Of a stretch of 64,000 nucleotides of DNA, positions 24,139 through 37,479 are shown in pieces. Under the pieces are notes generated by a model, which was not told where the DNA came from, made no database searches, and saw only the letters and a list, made by a program, of their open reading frames with translations. Source of the stretch: Plectrocnemia conspersa (taxonomy: Eukaryota > Arthropoda > Insecta > Trichoptera > Polycentropodidae). How positions within the stretch are numbered: position 1 is the first letter of the stretch; each line of letters opens with the position of its first letter. Location: positions 990,111 through 1,054,110 of the forward strand of contig VTFK01000036.1 in NCBI GenBank assembly GCA_009617715.1, in the 5' to 3' direction. A program made the position numbers and the translations under genes.

Positions 24139-24730
24139 AATATTTTGATTTATTAGTTGCAGTTAATATGTAATTAATAAATATAAGATGGGTAGAGGTC
24201 CCAAATTTAATCCCTGCAGTACTCAAGAACGATCAATAAACTATTCAGAGCTCCCATACTGACAACAGCTATTTAAGTAACTTGAGAAAAACCTTAGAAG
24301 AATCATTTTATAGCAAACTTGATCAAATGCTTTTTAAAAGTCGATATAATAACGTCGACAATAATTTCAGAATCGAGAGATTTTTGTTTAGAAGTGTCAC
24401 TTTAGATTTTTTTTGTCGAATGTACTTCTGCAAATTTTTAAATCAATACACTTTTATCTGATACCAAAGATAATAAACGGTCAAAGATATTTTTTAACAT
24501 GAATTTTAAAATTATTTAACTAGCAAAAATGAATGACCAGAGATAAAGAAGAACCTAATTAGTATTCAAAGTGCTCTTAAAAATACTACACAGCAGAAAC
24601 TAATAGGTTGTGAGAAATTTGGATTCACCAAAACTATACAATGCACAGTTAGTTATGTTGGTATTGAATCTCACGGAAAGTAGGCAATGATTCTGACTGA
24701 CACATTAGCAAAAATTCCCAAAAACAGATG
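24139..24730. other. AT-rich, possible SINE fragment at 24185-24230
   Basis: GTCCCAAATTTAATCCCTGCAG at 24198-24219 resembles a decayed B-box region of the local SINEs, but the head is missing. No gene was recognised. Confidence 0.3.
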
Positions 24731-25637
24731 CAGTGAAACCTCGAATTGCTAGCAACTATATATGAAAGATGTACTATGAGCAGTAAGTAATGTGTCACAT
24801 TCTTCCCAACAGAGCCGATTATTCTTTTCGACAGTCGATGATTCTTCTTGCAATGAAAACATCCCTTTTGAAAAAGAATTTGCAATTTAAAGTCTTGTTG
24901 GTTATGAATAATGCTCTTGCTCATTCTACATATCTTAAGGATAACTTATTATAGAAATGCGAGACCATTATTACAGACTATGAATAAGCAGGTCATTTTG
25001 AACATCAAAAAGTTGTACATCAAATCACTGTTTCAGCGATGATTTAAGGTAACCGAAGGATTAATTCTTATGCTTAGAAACTTTTAGTTGCTTTGAGATT
25101 ATCGATAAAGCATTGAGTGGTGTTGCCAAGAGAACCATCGATTCTGCTTGGAGAAAACCTAATTGCTTTGACGAGTTTGCCGGAGAAAGAACGTGAGTCT
25201 GTAGGTAAACGAGGACGATTTCATAAGGTGGAGGATCATGGCAAGTAGCTGACCACTGAAAAAGATTGATGAGATTGATGAGATCTGGTGTGAGGAGGAG
25301 AAGAAAGAAACCGAGAAACTTCGCATGGGGATATCCGTTAATGTAGCAGTACAAAATTTCTTAAAAAAGCACCACATGAGTAAGACTATAGCAATGTGAG
25401 CAATAAATCTATTCAATGACAATGCAATGTCACATTCTCACGAAATTCTCAGAAGGAAGTTGCAAGTGTTATCGGATGTGTTCCTAGTTAAAGTCACACG
25501 AAAAGATAAAGCTTTCATTAAGCTATCAGTGATTCCGATATAAATAATTATTGATTTTTTTTTATAATAAATCAATAATAAAAAATATAAGTGTATTTTT
25601 CATTTTAGTGTTTTAAAACAAAACTGAGGTACCACTG
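24731..25637 (+). mobile_element. Tigger (pogo superfamily) deletion derivative
   Basis: The left end CAGTGAAACCTCGAATTGC (24731) and the right end GAGGTACCACTG (25626-25637), followed by TA, are matching pogo-type termini. The CAGTGGTACCTC consensus is typical of the group, and pogo elements duplicate TA. Only the C-terminal part of a transposase lies between them. Pieces recognised are KVLLVMNNALAHS (24889-24927), MNKQVILNIKKLY (24980-25018), AKRTIDSAWRKPN (from 25124) and AINLFNDNAMSH (from 25400). The helix-turn-helix DNA-binding domain and first catalytic Asp are missing. At about 0.9 kb this is an internally deleted, immobile copy. Confidence 0.85.
24889..25530 (+). pseudogene. Tigger transposase C-terminal relic
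   Basis: This is the DDE transposase of a Tigger/jerky-like pogo element, which would cut and paste the element at TA sites. In family members the second catalytic Asp sits in a LLLDNAPAH-type motif; here the motif reads VMNNALAHS, so the Asp has become Asn. Downstream come the conserved QQVIxNFKKLY-like block, the AKRTLNSAW-like block, an acidic linker, and the C-terminal NLFNDNAMSHSHEILRR block (25406-25456). Frames shift at least three times and in-frame stops interrupt it (for example after KDNLL at 24949-24951). The family match is clear and the copy is non-functional. Confidence 0.85.
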
Positions 25638-25779
25638 TATTTAAAATTTGCTTGTTGTAAAAATACTAGCATTTTTTTGCATTTAAGAATTTTTCTGACA
25701 AATTTAAATTTAAGTTTTCATATATTTAAATTGATACGAAGCTTTGTTTTGCAACTAATTAATTTGAAACATTGTTTCA

Positions 25780-26230
25780 GCACTGCTCAGATACGGTTTA
25801 TTCTAATGAATTTGTTTGAATAACTATTCCATTGGATTGAAAACTTCTACAGCTCAGTCCGCCTGCCCGCATTTGGTAATCCCTGAACGTTGCTTGACCG
25901 CAGCCGTATTGTAAACAAAAACTGTCGGAAAGCTCCAGAGTGCTGAGTCTTGTTTGTGCTCGTTTACTACTACATTGTGTGTACGTTCAGCTGCGAAGAA
26001 GACAAAAAAAAAACACATTGAACTATCTTACTTAATCTATTTTATTAACTTAAGTTTCGGAAAGCTAATATGTTGGCATGTTTTGAGTTACAAACTGATC
26101 TTAAGCAACACATGTCGTCAAAAGGAAGCCGACAAAAGTGCTCACGCTCGAATAAAACGATGACTTTGCCCTTTTGCCGGTTGGTAAACGATTAAACCTT
26201 GGGCCTATATTGGGTGGGAGTAGTTATGTG
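25780..26230. promoter_or_regulatory. CpG-containing island
   Basis: Balanced composition, including CAGTCCGCCTGCCCGC (25855-25870). It contains copy B of the duplicated block and abuts the Tigger relic. A regulatory element is inferred; no protein domain was recognised in the open frame at 25954-26163. Confidence 0.35.
26106..26198 (+). repeat. Duplicated 92-bp block, copy B
   Basis: Partner of 21439-21530, same orientation, 4.67 kb away. Both copies sit inside CpG-containing islands. This could be an ancient repeat family or a pair of related regulatory elements. Confidence 0.7.
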
Positions 26231-26429
26231 AGAAGTTCGTTTCTTGTCGGTAATGTAACGTGTTGAATTTATAAGATGTTGCTGCTCAAAGGGTACGTAA
26301 AAAATAGACAAGAAATATATTATTAATGATATAAGGATCGAATTTATGTAATTTAAACGATATTTAAAAAACTTGTGAGATAAAAAATAATACAAAGTAA
26401 GAAAGAAAAAGCATTAAATGATACAAACT

Positions 26430-27445
26430 GGACCAACTCTACGCAGCTAACATTAACTAGATCGACGGGCAATGCCAGCGTATTAAGGAACCAGATGGCG
26501 ATAACGATAGGCGACTAGAATTATTCGATAATAGTTTGATTGTTAGCATAACCCTTTAGTAGTTTGAATATATGTTTAACGATATACAACTTTCTGCGAT
26601 ATCTTAGCGAATCGTATCCCAACGCTCCTAAAACAAAGATGCTGGGATACAAGAACGGATAATATCAAAATATCAAGGTATCTCAAAATTTTTTTTTAAC
26701 TTTTTCGATTGATAGATAGTATGTCGTAATTTGAGGATTCCAAATAATAGATCCCGATTGAAGAATTTTGCATACTAAAGTGACATTTATGAGTCGTCAA
26801 AGTTAAATGCGTTTCTCTAAACAAAGGCGAGCATCTTCAGAGATGTATTGCAGACGCCGTTTATGTGTAGAGATAACTACAATACTTGCTGTCAAAAGTG
26901 ATTTTGTGATCTGTAGTGCACGTTTCTTTAAATAAAATATTCTCACTGAGATCGTCGGAATAATCTGATGGCAAACAAGTTCGAAAAATTATAATATATG
27001 GTAGTTTTCAGTGCTAAAGGGCAGACGGTTGACGGAAACCCATCTTAATAGAAAATATAAATCGCTATGTAGAGAGAAGTCCGCAAAACAATTTTAAATC
27101 ATTTGCATACAGAAAAAAATGCAGTATTTATGTCATTAAAAAATATCGTGAAGAGCAGGTTAAACCCTTGAACTCCTGAAAGGGTGAAATATTATTTCGG
27201 CAATCGGCCGCATATGTTACGAACTGTCTACGATTGCTCAAAGAACTCGAAAATAACCGAGTTAAATCATCCGAGCCATCGAGGTCCGATTATTTTTTTT
27301 ACAAATAACCCATGAAAAAGCTTGTCACAGGCCTTCTTAAAATCCGTATATACATCTGCTTGTATTCGTGCATCGATATATTTTGTCATTGTTTTGGTGA
27401 AATATATTTAATCGGGCAAAACGAAATATGCTGTTGGTCCAAAAA
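26430..27445 (-). mobile_element. LINE reverse transcriptase relic (CR1/Jockey-like)
   Basis: On the minus strand the translation follows the core of a non-LTR retrotransposon reverse transcriptase. It has VYTDFKKACDKLFHGL (27312-27360; family consensus IYTDFSKAFDKVDHxLL) and then RRQFVTY-like and SGVQGFNLLF segments (consensus SGVPQGSxLGPLLF). The catalytic box reads YANDLKLF near 27089-27111. The thumb/connection block near 26730-26690, around ESSNYDILSIESKKLKKNFEIP, resembles WNPxxxxxIxxIEKVQKKFLRYL. The catalytic (F/Y)ADD has lost its first Asp to Asn. Stops and frameshifts are frequent, and the endonuclease, ORF1 and tail are absent or unrecognised. It is a dead fragment; the clade is uncertain between CR1 and Jockey. 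Confidence 0.8.
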
Positions 27446-29080
<1,635 letters not shown>

Positions 29081-29084
29081 AGCC

Positions 29085-29735
29085 TAGTACTGTCAAACAT
29101 ATCAAAATTTAACATTTTTGTGAGCTATCATATAGAAATCAATCACGTATGGACAACTTGCCTGCAAAGTGGTTAACTTATTACAAGCGTGAGAGTTTGA
29201 AGGGCTTAGATTGACCACAATTTAATGTGTAGAAAATCCTTCGACAACAGAAAATGGTGCTGCAAAGGATTAGATAAAGCAAAACTCAATCAAGGATGAG
29301 ACTTATAAACTCTGGTTTAAGAGTTAGTGTACTATCTAAAATGAAGAAAATCTGTGCTTTTCTTACTCTCAAGATTGTAATATGTTAATCTCTTTAAAGG
29401 TTTTGTCCATGCAAAACGTCCAACGCACCTAAGATGTTATATTTTATTATAATACTTGACGACGTCAGTAAGTTATTTGTTATACCGACGACGCCAAGTA
29501 AGCCTAAAATCTATCTCGGGATACTTTAAAGCTACAGCTGCTGAGATTCGATAGTGTCTCATATCCATATTCCGGGACTGATTTAATATAGTCGCGTTTA
29601 TTAGTTATTCTGAATTCAAATCTAAGAAGCTCATGTTGGCTAAAATTAGTCTCCAGCCAATCTCAGCGCTGACATTGTTATTTTGCATTAATAAGATATC
29701 CAAAATACCGATGAGATTGTATTGAAATACATGAT
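29085..29735. other. Unassigned higher-complexity segment, possibly old transposon DNA
   Basis: Composition is more balanced than in the flanks, and short coding-like stretches appear in broken frames. On the minus strand 29560-29680 reads something like ETNFSQHELLRFEF, faintly like the ETWL...NxELxxxxxxxxRxDR region of LINE endonucleases. If real, it could be the 5' part of the minus-strand LINE at 26430-27445. I cannot support this beyond a weak resemblance. A near-repeat GACGACGTCAGTAAG / GACGACGCCAAGTAAG occurs at 29459 and 29487. Confidence 0.25.
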
Positions 29736-29739
29736 TATA

Positions 29740-30110
29740 TGAGGATGTTTCACATAAAAATCGCTAAGGCGTTTCCAGCGTATCGTCATCAGCTTATCGT
29801 TTTTGTCGAAAAACAACCGGCGGATGTATTTTTAATGCCCCGTCCCGAATACTGTGAATGCGGCGGCGGTGACTTGCGGCTGCCCCGGGGTTTGGGTCCG
29901 GGGGTGCTTTTGGGGCGCTCGGGGGCGGAACGCCGAGAGTCGGGGGTGGTCGATTTCAATGCGGCAGGTGAAATGGCACCGTTGTTCCACGGTGGCGCAA
30001 CCGGTTTTTGATAACTCTAAAATAGGCCGTGCAAATGGGAAACACGTACCCGTTGCTACCTACTTTTTTTGGTGCTGGAACATTTTGCATAAAATATATT
30101 GAAAAAAATA
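29740..30110. promoter_or_regulatory. GC-rich CpG island
   Basis: This is the most GC-rich host-like segment in the window, especially 29850-30000, with G runs and many CpGs. A 90-codon forward frame (29739-30011) is open, rich in Gly and Arg in its second half, and overlapped by another open frame. It has no recognisable domain, no clear splice acceptor and no upstream continuation. A promoter-type CpG island or a non-coding first exon seems likelier than protein-coding sequence. Confidence 0.45.
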
Positions 30111-30940
30111 ACAATGACGTGATTGCTATCATGAAAAAGTTCAGTTTTATTATTTGGAAGTTAAATATGAGTGATTATTAATACAACGTATATTTGTGTG
30201 ATTTTAAAAGTATTGTAATACATTTAAAATTAGCTTTTTAATATTAAAAGCATTTGATCGAAAAATATATTTTTAATTAAAACAATGAACTGCAAATCAA
30301 GATAAGTTTTCCCTTATAAAATATTGGTGTTTATATATTATAAATTATAATTAAAAAATAATCAATTAAGATTCTCATAAGCATATTCTAGCAAAAATAT
30401 GGAAAAAAAATAATAGAAAACGAAAAGTTATTTTCATCACAGCTGCACTATAAAATTATTTGTTTTATTTAATTTTATACTTGAACTTTGATTATCTACA
30501 ATACATCTGGCAAGGAAATTCTAGCATTTTCTATTCTAGTATATTTGTATATATTATTAGAACAGTGGTGTTTTTGACCCTTAAATTGTAGTGTATCGTA
30601 TACAAGTAAGAACAAAAAATAAATACATAAGCAAACCGCTGCGCATAAGAAATTTAAGATTAGGATTTTAACATCAATTGCTGAGGCTTAAAATCAAATA
30701 CCAAAAAATCGTATGTCAAACTGTTATCCGAAGGTCTAATACATCCTACAGGATTAAAGCACTATACTTCATACTACTGTATTTATATAAATTTGACTTG
30801 AAAATACAAGTGCGCGTGTCGGGCGATCTGAACGTCGCCAGCACGATCCGCAATCAAAACAATCAAACTGAAGTGAATTGCCAATATAAAATGTAAAATG
30901 AAAAAATAAATAAATATTAAAAATAAAAACAAACTGTCAG
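30111..30940. other. AT-rich tract, no gene
   Basis: Nothing recognised until a small balanced patch at 30805-30870. GGCTCAAAACTGCGACCC at 30953-30970, just beyond, resembles the B-box end of the minus-strand SINEs, so a SINE fragment may adjoin the LINE that follows. Confidence 0.4.
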
Positions 30941-31079
30941 TGCACTATGTGGCTCAAAACTGCGACCCTTGCCCGTACTGGAGTCAAACTAAACGCGGCT
31001 CGAGAGACATGTCAAATTGCGCAAGATGGTAGCAATAACCAATAAAAAAATAACAAGTGAAAAAAATTAATATTTAAAT

Positions 31080-31890
31080 TCAAGAAAACAAATTAAAAAC
31101 AGAAAATAAAATCAGTGTTTCGTTCATAGAAATAGATGACAATAAGCAGAGAAAAAACCCTAGAGGACCAACGTTCTTAAGTGAATGAATGCTGTTATGA
31201 AACATATAGAAAAACAGAATGGATAACACAAACAAATAAAAAACGGTATGAGACCCAGAAAAGAAACGAAGCCCAAAAAACACACAAAAATGAGCAATAT
31301 ACAAAAAGACCAACACAAATATTTGAGGAAAAAATCATAAATCATAATTTTTTTACAGAATAAATAGAGTTGAATATAAGGAAAGATAAAACTGTATCTT
31401 AAAATCACTCAACAACGATGCGGAAAAATTAGTTGTTTGACCAAAAACAAATACAAAGACGCCATTCAGGGCTTACAAATTACCACTACTCATACCACAT
31501 GTATGAAAAAAATATAACAGGTCTATTCGAATTATGTATAAAGGCCTACATAACTTATGGCTAATAGAAGATAAAATAAAAGATCTGAAAATTGAAAAGG
31601 CTGATCCTTAACTATCATGAAAGCAGAAGAGATATGTTTATCCTAACATTTAATTACACTAAAAATGTAGAAAGCATTTGCATAATCACATATTTTCTTA
31701 TCACCAAAATTGAAATACATTCAATAAAGGGTTCTAAAATTATCCACCAGTGAAAAAAATGACAATATTTTGGACACACCCAAGGCTACTGCAGTAAAGC
31801 TCCAAAATGCGTGGGAAATCATCTAACAGCCATTTGTACTAAGCCGGAGAAAAGACAACCAACTTGCGAACACTGCAAGTTAGCATGATT
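31080..31890 (+). pseudogene. Jockey-type ORF1 (gag-like nucleic acid-binding protein) relic
   Basis: ORF1 of Jockey-group elements encodes an RNA-binding coat protein that accompanies the retrotransposon RNA. The N-terminal part is charged and Lys/Gln/Asn-rich. Around 31527-31550 a block reading IRIMYKGLH matches the pre-C2HC start (RVVLRGLH-like) of the family. At 31772-31884 the frame GHTQGYCSKAPKCVGNHLT continues to TKPEKRQPTCEHCKLA, which corresponds to the CxxCxxxGHxxxxC and CxxC knuckles, although the first CxxC pair is not visible. The final knuckle is cut by a stop. Multiple frameshifts show it is not expressed as an intact protein. Confidence 0.85.
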
Positions 31891-32149
31891 GTTAAGTTGC
31901 AAAAGAACGCAAGAACAAACACAACAAAAACAACAGAATTTGTTATCAAAACTTCGAATGAGTTCAAACAACAAAACAGAAAGCAACAAACAAAATGAGA
32001 AAGTGGTTAAAGAACCACTTGAATCAACTATCAACAGCAGATGAACTACGTAAACGTAATAAAACATCCGTAGGAAATTTAATGGAAAAGGTGTTTAAAG
32101 AAGTCATGGAAAAACTTGATTGATTGGAAAACCAATATAATAACATAAA

Positions 32150-33300
32150 TACAATAAAAAACCGTCACACTCCAGAGCGGAAACTAAAAAATATTGGCTT
32201 GGAATGCCAAAGGACTCATGCACAAACGCAATGAACTTCATAGAGTATTGAAAAAAACAATATAGACATATGTCTTATATCTGAAACACATGCCACACGA
32301 GAAATAATATGCAGATTAAAAGAATACAAATTCTTATCACCACAGTAACCGAACAAAGGGGTGATATAATCATGAAGATATTAAAATTCAAACAGAACGT
32401 GTACAAATCACAATATTAACTATCAAAACAAAGAAATCCTCTATTACAATTGTAAGCATATACTGCTCCCCCCCAAGTATAAGCTACAATATAAGAACAT
32501 AAGTATTTATAAATAATAAATCAACTTGGAAATCGTTTTATATTCGGAGGAGATTTCAATGCAAAAAATACCTACTAAGGGTAAAGCTGATCACAAACAA
32601 AGGCACGGAGCTCCTTAAAGCTATCCGTATAAATTACTGTGAGGTCCTTTCAACAGGCAAACTCACATACTGGCCAACGGATCCCAATAAAAAACCTGAC
32701 CCAATTGACTTTTTTATTATCAAAACATATCAGTCAATTTCATGAAAATAAAAGAAAACAATGAACTAAGTTCTGATCATATTGCCATTGTACTCAAGTA
32801 AAAAATTCATTAAAAATTACAGATTCAGTTTTTATTAACAATAGAACAGACTGGATAAGTTTAAGATGGAACCATATATATAATCGAAAGATTAGAGCAA
32901 ATTAAAACCGTATTAAATAAACTGGTATTAACAACCCGCGCGCAATTATTAACCTCATCCGAGAAAAAAGAAGAGTTCGAAAGAGATGGTAGCGAACACG
33001 AGCAACAATCCACAAAACAGCGTGGAATCAAGTTATCCGAAATCTTGAAGAAATACGAAATAACAAAACATAATCAGTTAAAACTTACCTAAGCGAACTG
33101 TAGGCCAAACGTTGCACAGATTACTCGCTATGGAAAGCTAGGAAATCGATCAAATGCAAGGAGAATGGATCAAAGACAATCAAAGTAAAGCTGATTTCTA
33201 CCCAGATTACTTAGCTAACATTTTCACATCCAACCTAGAAAAAGAAAACGTACAATCACTCACCAGTTCTTCAATACATGCCACAGAAATTATAATTTAA
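32150..33300 (+). pseudogene. Jockey-type ORF2 relic: endonuclease domain
   Basis: ORF2 encodes an apurinic-type endonuclease followed by reverse transcriptase, which nick the target and prime reverse transcription. The endonuclease motifs are visible in order. LAWNAKGLMHKRNELHRVL (32192-32250) is followed by a frameshift into NNIDICLISETHAT (32257-32298), which contains the catalytic SETH. Next come TIVSIYCSPP (about 32449-32475) and GGDFNAKNTY (32547-32576, with the catalytic GDxNAK), then LITNKGTELLKAI, LSTGKLTYWPTDP and LSSDHIAIV (the catalytic SDHxP, here SDHI). A later block GEWIKDNQSKADFYPDYL (about 33158-33214) matches the pre-RT linker. Stops follow within and between the blocks. Catalytic residues are mostly retained, but the frame is not. 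Confidence 0.88.
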
Positions 33301-36300
33301 TAGACTTAAAAAAAATGTATTAGTCAAAAAATTGTACAAGACATCATAATTACATTTTAAATGTTATTATGAATCAGAATATGAAATAAAGTTTTTTCAG
33401 ACAAACACTTTTAAAACCCCTGTATTTTCATGGATTTTTTGTTGTGCATTTAAAATTTATTTTATACTAGTATGTAAAGAATTTTTATCATAATAAAAAA
33501 AAAAAAGTCGCTTCACTTTAATCGTCCAACCACATCTGAATCCCAAGGGTTCAATCCAATATTCCAGACAACTAATATAGGTATTTATTGATTATTATAC
33601 AAATTGTATTGTAAATATCAAAACCAATAGCAGATTTATTCTGGTATTTATTTTTAAATTTTAAAATATAGCTATTAAAAATATTTGAAAATATTTGATG
33701 CTTAGAACTGTTTTATTTATATATATTTTTCAATTGACATTATATGGATTTTGTTACTTAAAAATACCTGAATAACAAGAACTCTAAATTTACTACTCCA
33801 TAGCAACTAAAACGAACCACACGCAATCTCTTCATTCTAGAACACATAAATTAGTATTAAAGAACCGATTTAAAATATATGTTTTCAACACAATTTCATT
33901 TTGTTAAGCATAAAACCGCTCTATTATGTGAAAATGCTTGGCTAGTTTACTAAAGTTTTAAAGAAACTTTTATCGCCATTAAAGACTTTCTTTTAAAAAC
34001 TTTTCAAAGTAAGATTCGCGCAGTTAAACATAATGCATTTTTTCATCCATCGAACTAAATAAGAACTAATAATATATATAATTAATTAAAACGAGAACGA
34101 CCACGGTTTTCGTTGTGCTATGCTAACTCTATCATAACAAAGTTCATTAATGTGGTTAGGCAACTTTGTTACTTTAACCCGCATATACAGAAATTCAAAT
34201 GGAAATATTTTTATGAAATATACTAAAACAACATTATCGGATATATTAAATTACTGGAGATAGGTATATAGATCACCCTATATTTTTATGCCAATTTAAT
34301 TCCAACAAATCCACTTCATCAAACAAATCCGTTCTGACTATTATCTCTGACAAAATCGACTAGCCGACTATGCCAGATAAGAAAACGTCATATTCTGACA
34401 TTTTGACAGCGTTGCTTTCTACCATTGTTACTTTCCAACAAAAGAAAACTCTTCCTCATTATTCTTCTTTATCTCGGTACGCCAATGCTCATTACCGTCA
34501 CATCTCACAAACGTTCAACGTGAACAATTTATTAACCCGTTATAAGTTAATATCGTGTCTGGGGGATCAAAATAAGACACAATAACAATTTATAACGATA
34601 GGTTTTCTCAGATTTTTAACTTTAATCATATGAGAATTTCAAATTACAAAGATAAAGAGCTCTTGGAAAGTTACCGGTTTTTTTATGATTTTTAAATCTT
34701 AATAGGAAAAAAATTATGCAGTAATATTGTTTACATCATGTATAATTCATGATTGTAACTATAATTTAGCTTTTATTTAAATATAAATAATAAATATATA
34801 TTTCAACATGAAAATATATATTGAATATAAACATGTGCAAAATATGCAAAATGTTATAGAGAATAACTGATCGTATGTTTATATAAAACTGTCAGGAGAA
34901 TAAATATTATTATTTTTTTAAGCCGGATGTCAAGGATCTTTGCGATACATTTATGTTTAAAATTTTCTTCATAATATTTTTAATATATGTGTTTGATAAT
35001 ATTTAATGTGTCAAAATATATACATATAATATATAAATTATAAATTTTATTATTTAATTATAAATCATTATGGATCAGTTAAAACTTGTAAATATCAAGA
35101 TAAATAATTTTTAATTACTGACAACATTAAAAGGTAAATGATCACAAAAAGGCAAGCTAATTTATCTAATAAAATTTTATAAATCAAGAATCATTGATAA
35201 TAAGACGCTTAGAAGGCTTTAAAATAATATGCTTAGATAATTTGTGATATAAATTTTTCATGCGTATTAAAATACTAAGAAATTTATATAATTATAATAT
35301 ATATTTAGACGTAAAATAAACGTCGACATTAAAATTATAATCCTTAAGCTATTAAGAAGTAATTGACTCATATAAATTAATTCATTTTTATATTAGAGCA
35401 ACGAATTTCTGATACAATAAAAAAATCCATAAAAATTGGTCAAACATTGACATTCAAGTTATGATCTTTAGGCTATCAAGAATTATGTAAATGTAAATAA
35501 ATTTATTTATTATCTTAAATTGAGCAATGATTAAAATTTTGACTATATTAAGTATATCTGAAGACTTAACTTTTTTATTGGTATTAAAATAGTGTAAAAA
35601 ATATATAAAACTTGTTTATTTGATTAAACATAAATGTAAACGAAAAGTAAATTCATCATATTACTATTAATAATTTGACAAAGTATAAAAAATGACATTT
35701 GATTTATATACTTTAGATTATTAAATAGTAATAATATACTTGAAAAGATAATTCGTTTTGTATAGCAAAATAAAAATAGATTTATGAATTTCTCGCATAG
35801 TAGAAAAGTTCATGAAAACTAATAAATTAAACTTTAAAGAGCAATCTTTTTTATTTTATAAAATTTTATGAAGCAGGAATTATTACGAATTTGACGTTGA
35901 GAAATATTTTATGTAGATAGTTAGTGGACCTAATTTATCATGGTTATTAATATTCAGTAAAAATTATACTGAAGTTTTTAAAGTAAAATATATATAATAT
36001 GTATAAACATATATATGTAAATATTCAGTGGGTTAGACGTGGAATAAATATAAATGTATGGGTTATAATCTTCAGCGTAATAAAAAAATATTTTAGTCTA
36101 GTTAAATAATAATATCGCTAAGAGCGTCGAATACCTGACACAACAAAAAGGTTTATAAAAAAAATATTAAATAAACCACCTAAATAAAAACATTTTTTTA
36201 TAAAATATTTTAAAGCAAAAATTTTGACAAATATCAAGATTAAAAAGCTAATTTTATGTTGATATATAGATTAAAAAAAAATATGGGTAATAAAACACTT

Positions 36301-37475
36301 TATATATTATTAATCAAATAAATTACCTCGTTTTGCTTAATAAAATAAGTTGGAAAGACATTTGATAAATTTGTCATAAAAATTTTAATAATCCTTAAAA
36401 AAAATCTGTATTAAATAAAACTAATTGTTTACTTAACAATAAATTTTATTTTGGCATTTATCAATACTAGTGTCAGATTTTTATTTAAGCACTAACCAAA
36501 TACCTTAAGGAAATTTCGTTTAGGACGTTAACAGTAATGCAAGTATTTTTTACATTTTCAGTTCGCTAGCGAAAAGTAGCCAATATCAAATTAATATCAT
36601 TCATGGAATATAAAAATAACATAGTATTTAATTAAGACCACAATGATACGTATTTTAAACATATTTATATATATTTATAAGGTAAAACTTTTTGATAACC
36701 GTTATTAAAAGCATAATCCAATGCAGTTTATATTGCTAGTAGAAACATGTATAGATTAAATATTATACTGCCTGGTTTTGTAAAATAAAACAATATATTC
36801 GAGCATCAAAATATTATAAAAATAATATTTTTAATTATAAAAATAATATAATAATACACATATATTGTAAATTTATTTAGGTTATGATTAAATTATACTT
36901 TTAATAGTAATTAAGTCGATTTTTTGATTTTTATGTACCTGTAATTTAAATATATGAATGCTGAAAACCGATTTTGGGTAAGATATAGGGTCCTAAATGA
37001 TTATTATTTTAGTTTTTGTAAAGATACATTTTACATATGATGATATCAATCTGAAACTTCGAATATACATAGGCATATATGTAAATTTAGTATATGACTC
37101 GTTTGGGTGTCTATTTTTTTATGCCGTCAAAAACAAGCATGTTAGTATATTAATGGAGCTTTTGTACAATTATATAATTTAAAATGTTGATAAATATATG
37201 AATAATTATTTACAAAGGCAATAAACCTTTATAAAATAATACAAAATAATATTATTAAATTATTACTTACCTTTGTATTCCACTAGCTTTGATCATGAAA
37301 TGAAAACAATTTGTTAAATATATTTTGTGCCAAGCAACTCAGGGTGCCACTCTCGTGCCGTTTTTTAAATGTATTATATAGTTACATGTATGTATATGTA
37401 TAAAACTAAATATTACATAAAATAAAAAAAATCGTTTTTCGCTACAGAACATGTTATTGCTCCGCAGGGGATGTT
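33301..37475. other. Long AT-rich tract, no gene
   Basis: More than 4 kb of low-complexity DNA with poly-A/T and TATA-like runs. The frame at 34370-34585 lies in a slightly more balanced patch (34310-34560) but matches no known family. The other frames are composition artefacts. Nothing recognisable. Confidence 0.6.
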
Positions 37476-37479
37476 TCTA

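Larger units (their letters stand above)
30950..33300 (+). mobile_element. Jockey-group non-LTR retrotransposon relic, 5' part
   Basis: In order this holds a lysine-rich ORF1 start, the gag pre-C2HC region, zinc knuckles (31772-31884), an ORF2 endonuclease (from about 32190), and the linker leading to reverse transcriptase (33160-33290). The reverse transcriptase core, RNase H and poly-A tail are missing, so the 3' part was deleted or never joined. Target site duplications could not be identified. Like other coding relics here it is AT-enriched and full of stops, hence old, and clearly older than the Jockey-type element at the right edge. Confidence 0.87.
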
